Assembly: GCA_020631735.1 (NCBI GenBank)
Contig: CM036188.1
Span: forward strand, 11,078,214-11,142,213
From: Saccharum officinarum
Taxonomy: Eukaryota; Streptophyta; Magnoliopsida; Poales; Poaceae
Length of the DNA: 64,000 nt
Direction: 5' to 3'
In this document: piece by piece, positions 20,721 to 31,815 of the stretch
How positions within the stretch are numbered: the stretch's first letter is position 1
How the letters are laid out: each line of letters begins with the position of its first letter
The notes under the pieces: model-generated
Database searches by the model: none
What the model was told of the DNA's origin: nothing
The model's input: the letters and a program-made list of their open reading frames with translations, nothing else
Program-made: the position numbers and the translations under genes

Positions 20721-21639
20721 AAGCCGCCGCATCCGCCGTCTCTCTCAAGCAGAAGCAGTTCATTCAGCTCGTCGTGGTTTGTGAAAGGATGAGTTAAGAA
20801 CGACAATGGAAGGCAAAGGACAAACAGTTTTGGGCTTGGGCTTCGGCTGCGTCTGCTTGCTCTTGCCTCTAGTGGTCTGGTCTCTCTCAGTTGTTTGTGT
20901 TCACTTACATTCTACACGGACGGCTGGTCCGGACCACCATGATGAGTGATCACGGCCTGTTTGGATCTATAGAATTAATTGGGCTGAATTGAAATCAGTT
21001 TCATGGGTCGCTGGCTTGTTTGGCTGCGCATTGAATTGAATTGGAAAGTGACATTCCAAGCTTTTCCAGAGGTTGAATTTGTGGCCTAGCTACCTCAAAT
21101 TCATGGGCTATCGAAGACAAAACAATTCCGCCTCTCATTGTCTTTATCGGGAGTCCAAGCGTCTTCCTCAACCATTTAACCTATTTTCCCCTAAAAAACC
21201 ATTTGACCTATTCTGTTTTTCTATAAAAAACTATACCGCCCTGCCACGATCATTCCCGAATGCAGCTCCGCTGCACCATGTCCCGTCCACCACGTAACAG
21301 AGCGTCCGCCGCACCCTCATAACAGGGGAGCCCACCCGCTTGCCGCATCCGCAGGGGGTCTAAACCTCATCGCGCCCATGTCACCTCCATAGCTAGGGTC
21401 TGCATCTCCGTCACGCGGGGAGATGCCACAAGCTTCTGCTCCAGGACCTCTGGCGGGGCCAGGGGAGGCAGCATGTCATATGGGAACGGGCCATGTGCAC
21501 CAGCGTGGATGCCTGCACGTCCTCCGGTGGAGCGCTGCCGCCAGCTTACAGCCAAAGCTGCCATGGCTGCCGCACTAGCTCTCTCTTGCTCACTAAACAG
21601 CTCTACATTGAGATCGATCTACTTTTGTAACACTAAGAT

Positions 21640-21995
21640 GAAACAATTGCAACATGCGACATAAACAGATCCAACATTGGAACATACGTACACTTGCAAC
21701 ATAGTCATTATAACATATGCAACATCCAGATAGAACACTTGCAACGTACATTTGAAACAGATGAAACATATGGAATATATTGTTGCAATATATGTGTGAA
21801 ACATATGCAAACATCCGGATCAAAAACGCTTGCAACATACATCTCGAACAAATAAAATATTTTGAACAAACGCTTGCAACATGCCTCTGAAACACTTGCA
21901 ACATATGCAATATCCTTGATCTACTTTGCAATATCCATAAAAAACAACTGCAACATACCTCTGAAATAACTGAAACACCTGAAATATACATTTGC
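21640..21995. repeat. Array of TTGCAACATA / TGAAACA words
   Basis: The phrase (C)TTGCAACATA and variants occur more than ten times in about 350 bases, alternating with TGAAACA and AATAT words at about 20-30-base spacing. Such arrays are known from subterminal regions of grass transposons. A GC-rich flank follows (22000-22480). Repeated in copy 2 at about 32741-33090. Confidence 0.65.
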
Positions 21996-22479
21996 AACAT
22001 AGAGAAGGAGAAGCGTGGGCCGGTTGATTCCAACCATCGGGGTCGGAGCTGGTGACGAGCAGCGGTGCACGAGCACCACCAGCACCTAGCACTAGCGGTG
22101 CGCGCGAGCACCACCACCGACCAGTGCTACCAGCACCGGCCTTGGCTCAGCCTAGCGAGTGGTGCGTGCTCTACCAGAGGGAGTGGGCAGCGCGGCGCAC
22201 GCCCAAAGCGAGGACCGAGGTGCGGGTGGGGCGCGCGACGGGCAGGGGAGTGGAGCTGAGCAAGGAGTAAGGAGCGAGCAGTGTAGGTGGGGCACGCAAC
22301 AGTGTGGGAGCGTGGAGCGAGCGAGTGGCGCAAGGTCAGGACGCGGTGGGAGAAGGCCGAGCAGAGTGGGTGAGCGATGTCCGGATGAGAATAAGAGACG
22401 AAGGGAGTCAAAGTTGTGGTGCACGTCACGCCACGCGTCCGTCTGGAGGGAGTTGCTAACGTCGGACGTCCTGTTTGTA

Positions 22480-23100
22480 GCATTATCGTTGTAAAAAATA
22501 CATAAACTTTTCGCAAAAGTTGCATTTAAATTCCCCATGTTTGTCATTATGAAAGATAAATTTTAAAAGCCTCCTAAAATTACATTTAATTACGAAAACA
22601 TGCCTAAAATTGCATTTAAAGTTACTATGAAAGATATTGCAAAGTAACACTAAATGTGCTTTTTAGATTACATATATCTAAACAATGTAAATATGCCAAA
22701 TTCGTGTCTTACTTATGCACCTATGTAATTTACTAAATATCCCACAAATGTTTGTCTCACCAATATAATCTACTATATGAATAATTCCATTAACCATGAA
22801 AATATGCTATATATTTTTAGATTACACATTCTACCATTTTAAAATTAAATGTAAGCATTAACGTTGTGTGTCACCATCTTGGCAAAGTAAACATGCTATT
22901 TTAATAGTTTATCAATTATGAAAAAATGTTCTCTTAACAAAGAACATACATACAATTCACTTTAAATTATATTAATATTTCATGATAATGCATTTTTCAA
23001 GTTTGATAAGTTTATAAATTTTAAATGAGATATCATCACTTATAAATATTGTTAATTTAATTTTATGCCATATATGTTGTTATAATACAATACAAATCTT
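22480..23100. repeat. AT-rich dispersed repeat (family also at 33570 and 41700)
   Basis: ATACATAAACT(T/A)TTC..AAAGTTGCAT, CCTCCTAAAATT(A/G)CATTTAATTAC and AAAGTAACACTAAATGTGC recur in the same order at 41700-42310, more diverged. Here the stretch lacks the SINE present in that third copy. It codes for nothing. It is likely the interior of an old transposon. Confidence 0.7.
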
Positions 23101-23179
23101 AGATTTAGCAAAAAAAAATCAACATCTTCAAGGTCGTGGTGCAGGCTAAAACAACTATTTATGTCTTTATACTTCCTCC

Positions 23180-23290
23180 ATTCCAAAATATAAGACCTTT
23201 TGGTTTTTCTAGATATATTGTTTTTACTATGTATCTAGACATAGTAAAAATTCTTAGATGTAGCGAAAAAATTCAACATCTTCAAAATTA
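23180..23290. repeat. Stowaway-like fragment
   Basis: CTTCCTCCATTCCAAAATATAAGACC starts a stretch containing ATGTATCTAGACATAG, wording typical of grass Stowaway MITE ends. Only one end is recognisable. Also in copy 2 at about 34262-34375. Confidence 0.45.
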
Positions 23291-24059
23291 GGACTATGCA
23301 TGGAGTCTAAAAGTTTAACTACACTAACTAAAAAAACTAATTAGGCACAAGTATGGTCATGCACATTTGCCTCCAAACGTTGTTCAAAACCTTGCTCTTT
23401 TCTTCTAAATCATCCTCAATTGCCTTCTCTTGAATGGACAATACAATAAGTATCAGTACAAACCATTGTTATCCTAACTGATAAACAATTTACAGTCAAT
23501 CACCTAAATTTAGGCATGCATTATTCGGGCTAGGAACTCAACCAAATGGGCAAAATGACTGTTTAAATTGGGATAAACGGTTGATTAAACGGAATCGACA
23601 GACCACCATGGAACGTTTAAACAGTGTTTAAGCAGGCAAGGAATTGTTTAATCGAACAATGGTTCAAACATAACAAAAAAACATTAATTACACCATGCAT
23701 TTAGAAAACATATAGCTTGTTTCTACAATTGCATGAGCGCAAAAACCACCTAAAGCTACTGTTAAGCTTTTGAAGTTTTAGGGACTTGTTTGTAAATAAA
23801 AATGACCTTGTAAATATTTTTCAAAACTAGGGACTAAAATGTAAAAGTTTTTACCTCAAAATAATTATAAAATCTTAGAGATCTTCTTGTAAAATTGCCA
23901 TTCTCAAAATCATTTTTAAATCTAAAAAAATTATGACATCATCAATTGGATTAATGACATTAGCATCAATTTTTGAAATGAATTAATCATTTTATAAAAA
24001 GAAATAATACGGTTAGGGACTTGTTTGTAAATAACCTTAGATATCGTGACGACAATAGC

Positions 24060-24510
24060 TTTGGAGGGTGGTTAGCAGCTCAGCTCAGCTTGAGCCAGGT
24101 GACGGCTTTGCTATGAAGCTAGACGGCGGCGCAACTGCAGGAGAGATAGCACAACATGATGGGTGGCACACTGGAGTGGGGTTGCTCGGGTGGAGCAACC
24201 TTGTGGTGGTGGTGGAAGTTGCTGAGGACGGAGATGGGTGAAAAAGGTTGTTGCTTGCCAGAAAACATCACGAGCAAAAAGTTCGGTTTTGGATCTATAG
24301 AGCTTGGGGTGGTGGCTCACAAAATGGATTCTAGATCTGTGATCAGCGCAACAAGGGGAACGCCGACATGTATATATATGTTAGGGTTAGGTGTTTCTAA
24401 TTTTGAAGTTATTTAATTTTGCAGTTAAAAATAATTCCAAATAGTCCTCGGAAAAATACTAGAGATAGAAAGAAGGATAAGGAACTCGAATGAATAAAAT
24501 ATTTGGTGTT
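24060..24510. repeat. Fragment related to the long Gypsy-type LTR at 55.7-59.6 kb
   Basis: The words TAGATCTGTGATCAGCG..GAACACCGA(T)ATATATA..TAGGGTT, TTATTTTAATTT(C/T)GC and GGATAAGGAACTC appear in the same order near 58990-59240. This suggests an old, diverged LTR piece of the same retrotransposon family. No ends are found here. Confidence 0.55.
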
Positions 24511-24739
24511 TATAAGGTAATAGATATGAGTAGCCATTGACTAACCAGATTATTCTACTTCACTTCTAGATAGAGAAACGAACTATATAATACTCAATAA
24601 TACGGCGAAATATTTCTACAAAACATCTAACCCAAGCACAAGTAATGGGACCGTAGACAGGCAAGTGAAATCCAATACACGAAAATTGATCTGTCTGCAC
24701 TCGCCGTCGCTGTCGTCGTCTGTCCGACTCCCTGAATCC

Positions 24740-25155
24740 CTGATTAAACTCATCGACTCGCCATCTCCGGTCTCCCGTCCCCGACTAATCCGAGGTATTA
24801 AGCAGGACGTGGTGGCCGTGGCCGCCGTAGCCGGACTCGCTCGCTAGCTGGTGCACGAGCCAGGATCCGAGGTGGTCCTGCTCGGTCGGTGAAGACTCTT
24901 CTACTCGTCCCCTTCCTCCTGCAAATCTGCGCCGCACAAGCTCGATCTGCCGTAAGCCGCCGAGGCTGCCGTGAGACGCCGCATGCATACGCCGTCTCTC
25001 TCAACTCTCAACCAGTTAAAGCTCGTCGTTTGTGAAAGGAGAAGTTAAGAACGGACAATGGAAGGCAAGGGCAAAGGAAAAGATACTCATTTCAGTTTTG
25101 GGCTTCGGCTGCGTCTGCTTGCTCTTTCCCTCTGGTGGTTTGGCCTCTCTCACCT
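24740..25155. repeat. Third, dispersed copy of the GC-rich repeat with its 3' flank
   Basis: Matches about 20500-20890 through CATCTCCGGTCTCCCGTC, CGAGGTATT..GCAGGACGT, CACGAGCCAGGATCCGAG, TAAGCCGCCG and GGGCTTCGGCTGCGTCTGC. The two form direct repeats about 4.2 kb apart. A copy in the second segment lies near 35829-36244. Confidence 0.7.
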
Positions 25156-26137
25156 GTGGTGTGGATGCCGCTTGTCGTGACTATCTTCCTTGATATTGCT
25201 AATTGGCACCACTCAAGCAGAAGAACAAGACAAAAAAAAGTTCACACAACTTTCTTTTTTCGAAAAGATGTCAAAATCCTTGTTGTGACACTACTACAAA
25301 AAAACATTTTTAGTGGCGGGTAAAATAGGTTTTCAGGGGCGGTCAGTCCAACCGCTGCAGTGCCACCGTCAATAAAGACGGGGCGTCTCTAGCGACGGGC
25401 TTTTAACCGCCCCTGAAAATATATTTCTAGGGGCGGTTCTGTTAGGATCTCCATCTCTGAAAATGCATTTTCAGGGGCGGTTGCAGTAGGCAAACCGCCT
25501 CTAAAAATTCTTTTTCAGTGTCGGTTCCAATACATGAACTGCCCCTGAAAATGCATTATCAGGGGCGGCTGCTGCAATGCAACCGTCCCTAAAAATGTTT
25601 TTTCAAGGATGGTTGTGGCAATGCAACGGCCTCTGAAAATGTATTTTCAGGAACGGTGTTATCAACCGCCTCTGAAAATCAGTTTCAAATTTTTGAATTT
25701 GAAATTTTCTGCCAAATTTGAAATCGTGTTTTGCCACCAAATTTCATACCCGATTGCAAATAATTCAAATTAACTTCATAAATACACAGTAGTGCACTAG
25801 TTATACACACAAGATCAACAAAATATTTGTACATTACAAATTACAAGTCAACATTAATTGTGCTCCTGCCCAAAGAATGAAAAGAAGGGATACATGTATT
25901 TTAGGCGAAGGGACTCAAACTTGGGATGTGTTGCATACTCCGAGTCATGATCATAGAATAAGCCCTTCGGATTAAGAACCTCCCGCACCATGAACTTGCA
26001 GAAATCTTCTCGAACAAGTTGAACATCGCTGGGTAATTACTTCGTTTGGCCTCATGCTCTACAAAAAAAGGAACAAATTAACTAGATTCATATTAATGAA
26101 CATATGCATATGATATGGTTCGATAGAGCAGCTTACG

Positions 26138-27541
26138 TCTTCAGGGTTATTGTGGTAAGTCCCGTTGGCTCTCATCCATTGACATACATAGTAGCCACAA
26201 AGCACGCTTCCGGTAGGCTGCCTCAAGCACTGCAGGTCGGTGACATGCAAAAAAATAATACAGTGAAACACATTGTTCTATATAAGGAATATGAGAAGCT
26301 ATTTGAGTTAGAAAATGGTCGTACCCATTGATTTACACAAACATCCATCTTCTCCTTTGCTGGGTCATGCACCCTGCCTTCTTTAACGTATCATCTGTAC
26401 ACGCTATTTAAGGAACAAAATAATCACTTTCACTATAACGATAATCAGATGAAAAATATTGTCATAGGTAATGAACTACAATTACTTACGTTTGTAACAC
26501 GTTGATGCAATTTTGGTACATTTTTCTATCTTTTCTCATAGAGTCAAAGATGGAAATCCGGCCAACTCTCAAATTGATGCTTGCTAAGATGAAGTGATCG
26601 CTGCCTCAGTACAAAAAAGATAATAGTGTCAATGTAAACCATTTACCAAATAGCATGAAAAAAGATAGTAGTCGATCTTACCCGAAATTGTATGGGGCTT
26701 CTATATATTGGAATCTCTGATGAGCTATGAACGCCTTCCCATATATAATGCAACTTCATTCCTTGCTTCCCTGTATGAAGCCTTCCTAATTGCCTCTCTC
26801 GCCTTGCCTTTGGCATCCTTAAATGCAGGATGATCATTTTGCCACAATAGAAGTCCAGTGATTTGGGTCATGGTATGCGTTCCTCAAGTTCAACCTGGCC
26901 AAATCCATCCACTCTTTCTTACATGAAAGTAAGGCAAATGTGTGGTTAAAAGGATAGCACAAGCACATAAAACCAAAATTGAGGATGAGTTTAAGAAAAC
27001 ACTACTTACATGCACCACAGAGTAATCTGACTTACATCGAGTCTCTTCTGTTGGTATAAAAATTGAATGTCCTCAAAAGATATGGTCAGTTTTGAAAATT
27101 CTACACCGGTAGCGAATATATCGTTAGCAGGGTAATTCACCGGCACTGACTCTAAGCCAAGTTCTACCGCTTCCAAATACCACATCCGAAAGACCCTCAT
27201 GTGTAACAATCTCTTGTTCCATTCTAGGGCAAAATCAGGTAGGAATTCCTTGCCTGGCATGTATTCATAGGGGCACTCGGGACTGTTTTGTTCCATCATG
27301 TCTTTAACGAATTCAATGCTCGCCAGGGTTTGGCTCAAACGGTGTTGGCCACCAAAGATTGTTCCAGATCCTTCTTAGCCATGCTGGCCTTGGCATTTCT
27401 AGCTGACGAAGGCACCGCCTTGCCCTTGATTGTAGAAGCATCCTGGGGGTTCTTTTTGCCAAGAGACCTCCACATCACAGATATGCCAGCATCGGGTGGG
27501 TTGCTACCCTTCTCAAATTCTTTCAACATCTTAGGAAACAT
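26138..27541 (-). pseudogene. Transposon-borne Ulp1-like (C48) cysteine protease remnant, copy 1
   Basis: Pieces on the minus strand, from 3' to 5' in window coordinates: MFPKMLKEFEKGSNPPDAG.. (27541-27335), FEDIQFLYQQKRLDVSQ.. (to about 27006), AREAIRKASYREARNEVALY (about 26800-26730), SDHFILASINLRVGRISIFD (about 26600-26540) and [19 protein letters not shown] (about 26230-26160). The last two carry the His, Asp and Cys expected for Ulp1/SENP-type deSUMOylating proteases. Such genes are known passengers of grass CACTA and MULE elements. A proline-rich stretch with a stop (27545-27674) lies upstream. A one-base deletion near 26741, compared with copy 2, shifts the NEVALYNGKA frame. I treat it as decayed, though the pieces are also partly separated by introns. 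Confidence 0.65.
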
Positions 27542-27674
27542 TTGTAGCTACGGTGGAGGTAGAGGTGGCGGCGTCACTGTTTGTGGCTGCGGTGGCGGTG
27601 GGGGCGCAACCATTTGTGGTTGCGAAGGAGGATGGGAGCGCGGTGGCGGCAGCGGTGGCGGTGGCGATGCTGGC

Positions 27675-28561
27675 TGAAAGGTCCTAATATGGCTAGAAGG
27701 AGATGAATAGCCTATTAAAAATTCTACAAACTCACTAGAGCAAAAGGTTAGTATAACAAATGGTGAAATGCAATTTTGCTCTAGCTTTACAAGAATTGCA
27801 AGCTACCTATCCAACAATTTTAGTAACTATGATCACTATAACAATCAATGGCTAAGTCACTATGAGCTCTCACAAGCTAGCTACACTAAAGAGCTCAATT
27901 AGGTGACAAGCTACACTAGCAAAGATAATACAAGCTCTCAAAACTAATTACACTAAAGAGCTTGTTACAACTAGTTTGCAGAATGTAAAGAGAGGTATGT
28001 GATCTTTATACCGCGCATCGAGGAATGAACCAATCACAATAATATGAAGACTAATCACCAGTAGAAATCCAAGGAATCAATCACAATGGAGACACACGAT
28101 TTTTCTCCTGAGGTTCATGTGCTTGCCGACACGCTACGTCCCTGTTGTGTCGACCACCACTTCGTGGTTCGGCGGCTAATTGGCAATCCAAAGCCAAGCT
28201 CCCCAAGAGCACCGCAAGAACCTACCGCAAGTGAGGTAACTCAATGACACGAGCAATTTACTAGAGTTGCCTTTGGCACTCCGCCGGGGAAGACACAACA
28301 CCCCTCACAAATCACCGGGAGGTGCCCAAGAACAAGCACCACTCTTGCCACAACTCCTCTGTGCCTCCAAGCCGTCTAGGTGGCGGCAACCACCAAGAGA
28401 AATAAGAATCCCACAGCCAAAGATCACCCAAGTGCCAACTAGTGTAAACTCAAAAGCAAATGCACTTGAGATCACTCAATCTCACATTGATTTGTCAATC
28501 AAGCAAGGGAGATGAGTGAGATGGAGTATGCTCAGCTCAAGAGGATGTTAGAATGTCAAAA
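27675..28561. mobile_element. Copia-type LTR, left part, cut by the gap
   Basis: Starts TGAAAGGTCCTAATATGGCT directly after CTGGC, as the complete solo LTR at 38766-40771 does. Runs into the N stretch. Confidence 0.8.
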
Positions 28562-28661
28562 NNNNNNNNNNNNNNNNNNNNNNNNNNNNNNNNNNNNNNN
28601 NNNNNNNNNNNNNNNNNNNNNNNNNNNNNNNNNNNNNNNNNNNNNNNNNNNNNNNNNNNNN
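28562..28661. other. Assembly gap of exactly 100 N
   Basis: 100 unknown bases, the conventional placeholder for a scaffold gap of unknown size. It sits precisely between the two copies of the 11-kb segment. Confidence 0.99.
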
Positions 28662-29408
28662 TACTATGGAAAATAGTGCCATACTGAAAGTGTTTTTTTT
28701 TGTGGTTCCTCCATGTGTGACCTTGGTCCTTAACTTTCCCCAGTGTCACTATAAAGCTCTCAACTTTCACGTTTTGTATACGAAAGCTGCCCTTTTGGTT
28801 CCTGTTTTCACGTCTCAAATCAACCTGTGCCAATGGCTGTTGTGGCTGGCAGTTCCACTTGGCTCACTACCATTGATACGCAAGCCCATGAAATCTGGTG
28901 GATACCTGAATGGTGCGGCAGAGAACCTTGTTAAGTAAAGCTGAGTCCTTTGCTACCGGGCATTCATTCACTGCTGGTCACTCCTAAATCTACCTGGTAT
29001 GGACTTCTAAATCGATTCCTCTTGGCTTTACTACGGTATCACCAGATTAGCAAGAAAAGCTTTCCTCCACAATCAAGCCAAAGAAAGCGCATTTCCTAAG
29101 CTAAGAATGTGGTGCCTAAGAAGGAAATATCCTTTATTCTTATCTATGATCAAGATCCAAGACTATGAAGAGTCAAATGATTCAGATAAGCAGACATAAT
29201 AAATAGAGTACCAGATATTATTAGTTTGACCATCGATTGAATAGGTATCATGATGCTTAAATTACTACATAGAAATCAAGGTCAGGAAGCAAGTTAGAAG
29301 TTGTGTTGGTTTTACTGTTTTGCCAATGTGCAAAGTTAACGCAGCAATCTTATTATCTTTTTCCACATACACTAGCAGGGTTAGTAATTCTGTATTAATT
29401 CGATTCTC

Positions 29409-30375
29409 ATGTCATTTTACATTTTTGTCAAGTACTACAATGCCTTTGTCGTACATGTAAGAAAACGTCGGCCGCCTACCTTGCAGTCTCCATCAGTAAA
29501 GCTGATCATCAGTGGGAGCAGATCCAAATTTGCCAATCATTCAAACTTTACAGAATATGACTTGCTCGTGCGCTCTGTACCACATATTTCCTCTCAGCTG
29601 GTTTTATTTATCTCCTGATCGATGGATGTGCCAATATATACATGGTTCTGAACTTCTGATGCACCCAAGATCTGCTAGTGTTCTACTAGTACTTTATGTA
29701 TGATGTAAACATAAAACTGCATCTGCGCTTTCTTTGCCAATGAATTCTGTTGGTTTATTTTGTTTGAACTCTGCGTTTTCCATTTCACAAGATATGTATA
29801 TGCACTTATTAATAATAGCATCACGATCGTTGGTACAGCGAATTCACAACTCAAGATATGATCTTAAAGACATGAGAATGAATTTTGATGGACACAGGAG
29901 GGATTTCCCCCCTACTGTGCATTTATTTATTAGAAAGGAGAACCAGCATACAGAAAAGTTCAAGAGACAAAAAAAGAAAAAAAGTAAATAAGCAAAATTA
30001 CAACAGGGCTTCTAGCCATTGTTACATGGAATGAAATTAAAGTATGTTGTATATATGGAAGGAAAGTACTTCCTTGCTCTGTGAATAACCAGAGCAAACT
30101 CCAATGCCATATATTACACATATATGATAGCCGGAGCTTGCATTCACATGTTCCTCACCCAACGCTAGTTGCAGTAGTTTCTAGCAGGTATATGTAGGGG
30201 GAGAGATGGATGATGCCATGCTTGCAACAATGGATACATCAGCAGCAGAGAAGCAAAGGAATAAGGAGAAAAGGTGAAAAAGAAACCAAGGTGTGTGACC
30301 CGAAGGATGCAAAACCGAACAGGTAGAGGCAGGCAGGCATGCCATTAGCAGCTCACGCAGGAGCTAGCTAGCACT
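29409..30375. other. Spacer downstream of rbcS copy 2
   Basis: Copy of 18304-19274 with a few indels (for example in the A-rich run near 29970). It contains the 3' UTR of the minus-strand rbcS. No other gene seen. Confidence 0.4.
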
Positions 30376-30981
30376 TTACTCGCTGCCCTCGGGCTTGTAG
30401 GCGATGAAGCTGACGCACTGCGTCTGCCTGATGTTGTCGAAGCCGAGGATGCGGACGTAGGCGTCCGGGTAGGACGCGATGGCCTCCTGCAGCTCCTTGT
30501 ACACCTGCGACGCGTCGGTGCAGCCGAACATGGGCAGCTTCCACATGGTCCAGTACCGGCCGTCGTAGTAGCACGGGGAGGTGGAGTTCTCGCGGTACAC
30601 GAAGCCTTCCTTGCTGAACTCGAGGCAGGGCACCCAGTTGTTGCGCAGCAGGTAGTCCACCTGCTTCAGCAGCTGCTCCTGCGTCAGCGGCGGCAGGTAC
30701 GACAGCGTCTCGAACTTCTTGTTGCCGTACGCCGGCCACACCTGCATGGATGTACTTGTTTGGGTTGCATTTGCTGAAGCTGCAAAGAAGATGGCCGGAG
30801 CAAAGAACGAAAGGCCGGCGGTTGCTTGTTATGTTACCTGCATGCACCGGATCCTTCCGCCGTTGCTGACTTTGGCGAGGCTGGTGGTGGAGCGGCGGGC
30901 GACGGGGAGGCTGGCGGTGGACTTGAGCCCCTGGAACGGAGCGACGGCGGTGGCGGACGAGGCCATCATGGTGGGCGCCAT
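30376..30981 (-). CDS. rbcS: RuBisCO small subunit precursor, copy 2
   Basis: Exon 1 (30838-30981) and exon 2 (30376-30741) encode 169 residues with the same 96-base GT-AG intron as copy 1. The transit peptide begins [13 protein letters not shown] (methionine instead of valine at residue 5). The mature part [20 protein letters not shown] to [13 protein letters not shown] differs from copy 1 only by glutamate instead of alanine at residue 166. The frame, splice sites and landmarks [19 protein letters not shown] and WVPCLEF are all intact. Its role is the same: nuclear-encoded, chloroplast-imported small subunit of the CO2-fixing L8S8 enzyme. Whether this is a second locus or an allele of copy 1 depends on the 100-N gap between them. 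Confidence 0.96.
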
Positions 30982-31079
30982 GGCTGGACTAGCTAGTAAT
31001 AGTAGTGAGCTGAGGGAGCTTGCTGCCTTGCTTTGCTGCTTATTGCTTGGGTCGTCCTGTAGGCTCCCCCACCGACGGC

Positions 31080-31086
31080 ATATATA
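31080..31086 (-). promoter_or_regulatory. TATA box of rbcS copy 2
   Basis: TATATAT on the minus strand about 100 bases upstream of the ATG at 30981, identical in setting to copy 1. Confidence 0.75.
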
Positions 31087-31247
31087 GAAGAGGCAGCGCG
31101 CGTGCGTCCATGGCGATGGATGGCTGTCGTTCGGGCAGGACGAAGCGGATGTGGGAGGAGTGGCCACCGTTCTCCCGTGGCCGCACCCGGCCAGCCTGGC
31201 CTATCCTGATCGCGTCCGCCGCCACATGTCGCGTCCCCGTGGCGCGC

Positions 31248-31253
31248 CTTATC
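31248..31253 (-). promoter_or_regulatory. I-box (GATAAG) of the rbcS copy 2 promoter
   Basis: Same motif and spacing as in copy 1. The neighbouring word differs (GCGTCCCCGTGG here, GCTTACCCGTGG in copy 1), one of the few promoter differences. Confidence 0.5.
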
Positions 31254-31378
31254 GTCTGAGCCAGCCACATGGAGCCACGGCATGGTTGGACTATATGTGA
31301 TGTGCCGGGACTTTGTAGATAGATAGAGGAGGTAGCAGATAGATAAGCAGGAAGTGGTGAAAGTCACTACTAGAAACC

Positions 31379-31815
31379 AAAGTTTCCCTGGCCGTGCCCG
31401 GACTCGCTCGCTATCTCCGATTAAACCTAGGTATATATTGAGCAGGACGTCGTGGCCGTGGCCATGGCCGGACTCGCTCGATAGCTCGTGCACGAGCGAG
31501 GATCCCAGGTGGTCCTGCTCCGACGGTGAAGGAAGACTCCTCTGCTCGTCTCATTCCTCATGAAATCTGCGCTGCACAAGCTGTTTCCAAAATTTCCCTG
31601 GCCGTGGCCGGACTCGCTCGCTATCTCCGGTCTCCCGTCGCCGATCAAACCGAGGTATAGAGCCGGACACGTCGCGGCCGTGGCCGGACTCGCTCGCTAG
31701 CTTGTCGTCCACGAGCCAGGATCCGAGGTGGTCGTGGTCCTGCTCGGTCGGTGAAGACTCCTTCCTCTACTCGTCCCCTTCCTCCCTGCAATCTGCGCCG
31801 CACAAGCTCTGCCGT
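31379..31815. repeat. GC-rich tandem repeat, copy 2
   Basis: Two units starting near 31379 and 31589, as at 20281-20720. A short deletion in the second unit (CTTCCTCTACTCG for CTTCCTGATCTACTCG) distinguishes the copies. Confidence 0.8.

Larger units (their letters stand above)
17551..28561. repeat. 11-kb duplicated segment, copy 1
   Basis: This 11,011-base stretch matches 28662-39655 (10,994 bases) along its whole length in the same orientation, with scattered substitutions and short indels only. It holds one rbcS gene, GC-rich repeats, a Gypsy LTR fragment and the left part of a CACTA element including the first 887 bases of a Copia LTR. It ends exactly at the run of N. Confidence 0.95.
25289..28561. 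mobile_element. CACTA (En/Spm) transposon, left part, cut by the sequence gap
   Basis: Starts CACTACTACAAAAAAACATT after TGA (25286-25288). Its first 400 bases are packed with the subterminal motif CAGGGGCGGTT / AACCGCCCCTGAAAAT in both orientations. It contains the Ulp1-like pseudogene and, from 27675, the start of a Copia LTR. The rest is missing because the sequence stops at the N run. The complete version is 36378-41526. Confidence 0.85.

Noticed and set aside
20340..20792. 150-codon frame rich in Ser/Trp/Pro
   Set aside because: Produced by the GC-rich tandem repeat; the peptide repeats itself and is not protein-like. The same applies to the copy in the second segment.
21593..22547. Minus-strand frames rich in Cys/Tyr (up to 174 codons) and GC-rich frames on both strands
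   Set aside because: They are translations of the TTGCAACATA word array and its GC-rich flank.
27288..27677. Plus-strand 129-codon glycine-rich frame
   Set aside because: It is the antisense of the proline-rich part of the Ulp1-like gene. The minus strand carries the recognisable protein.
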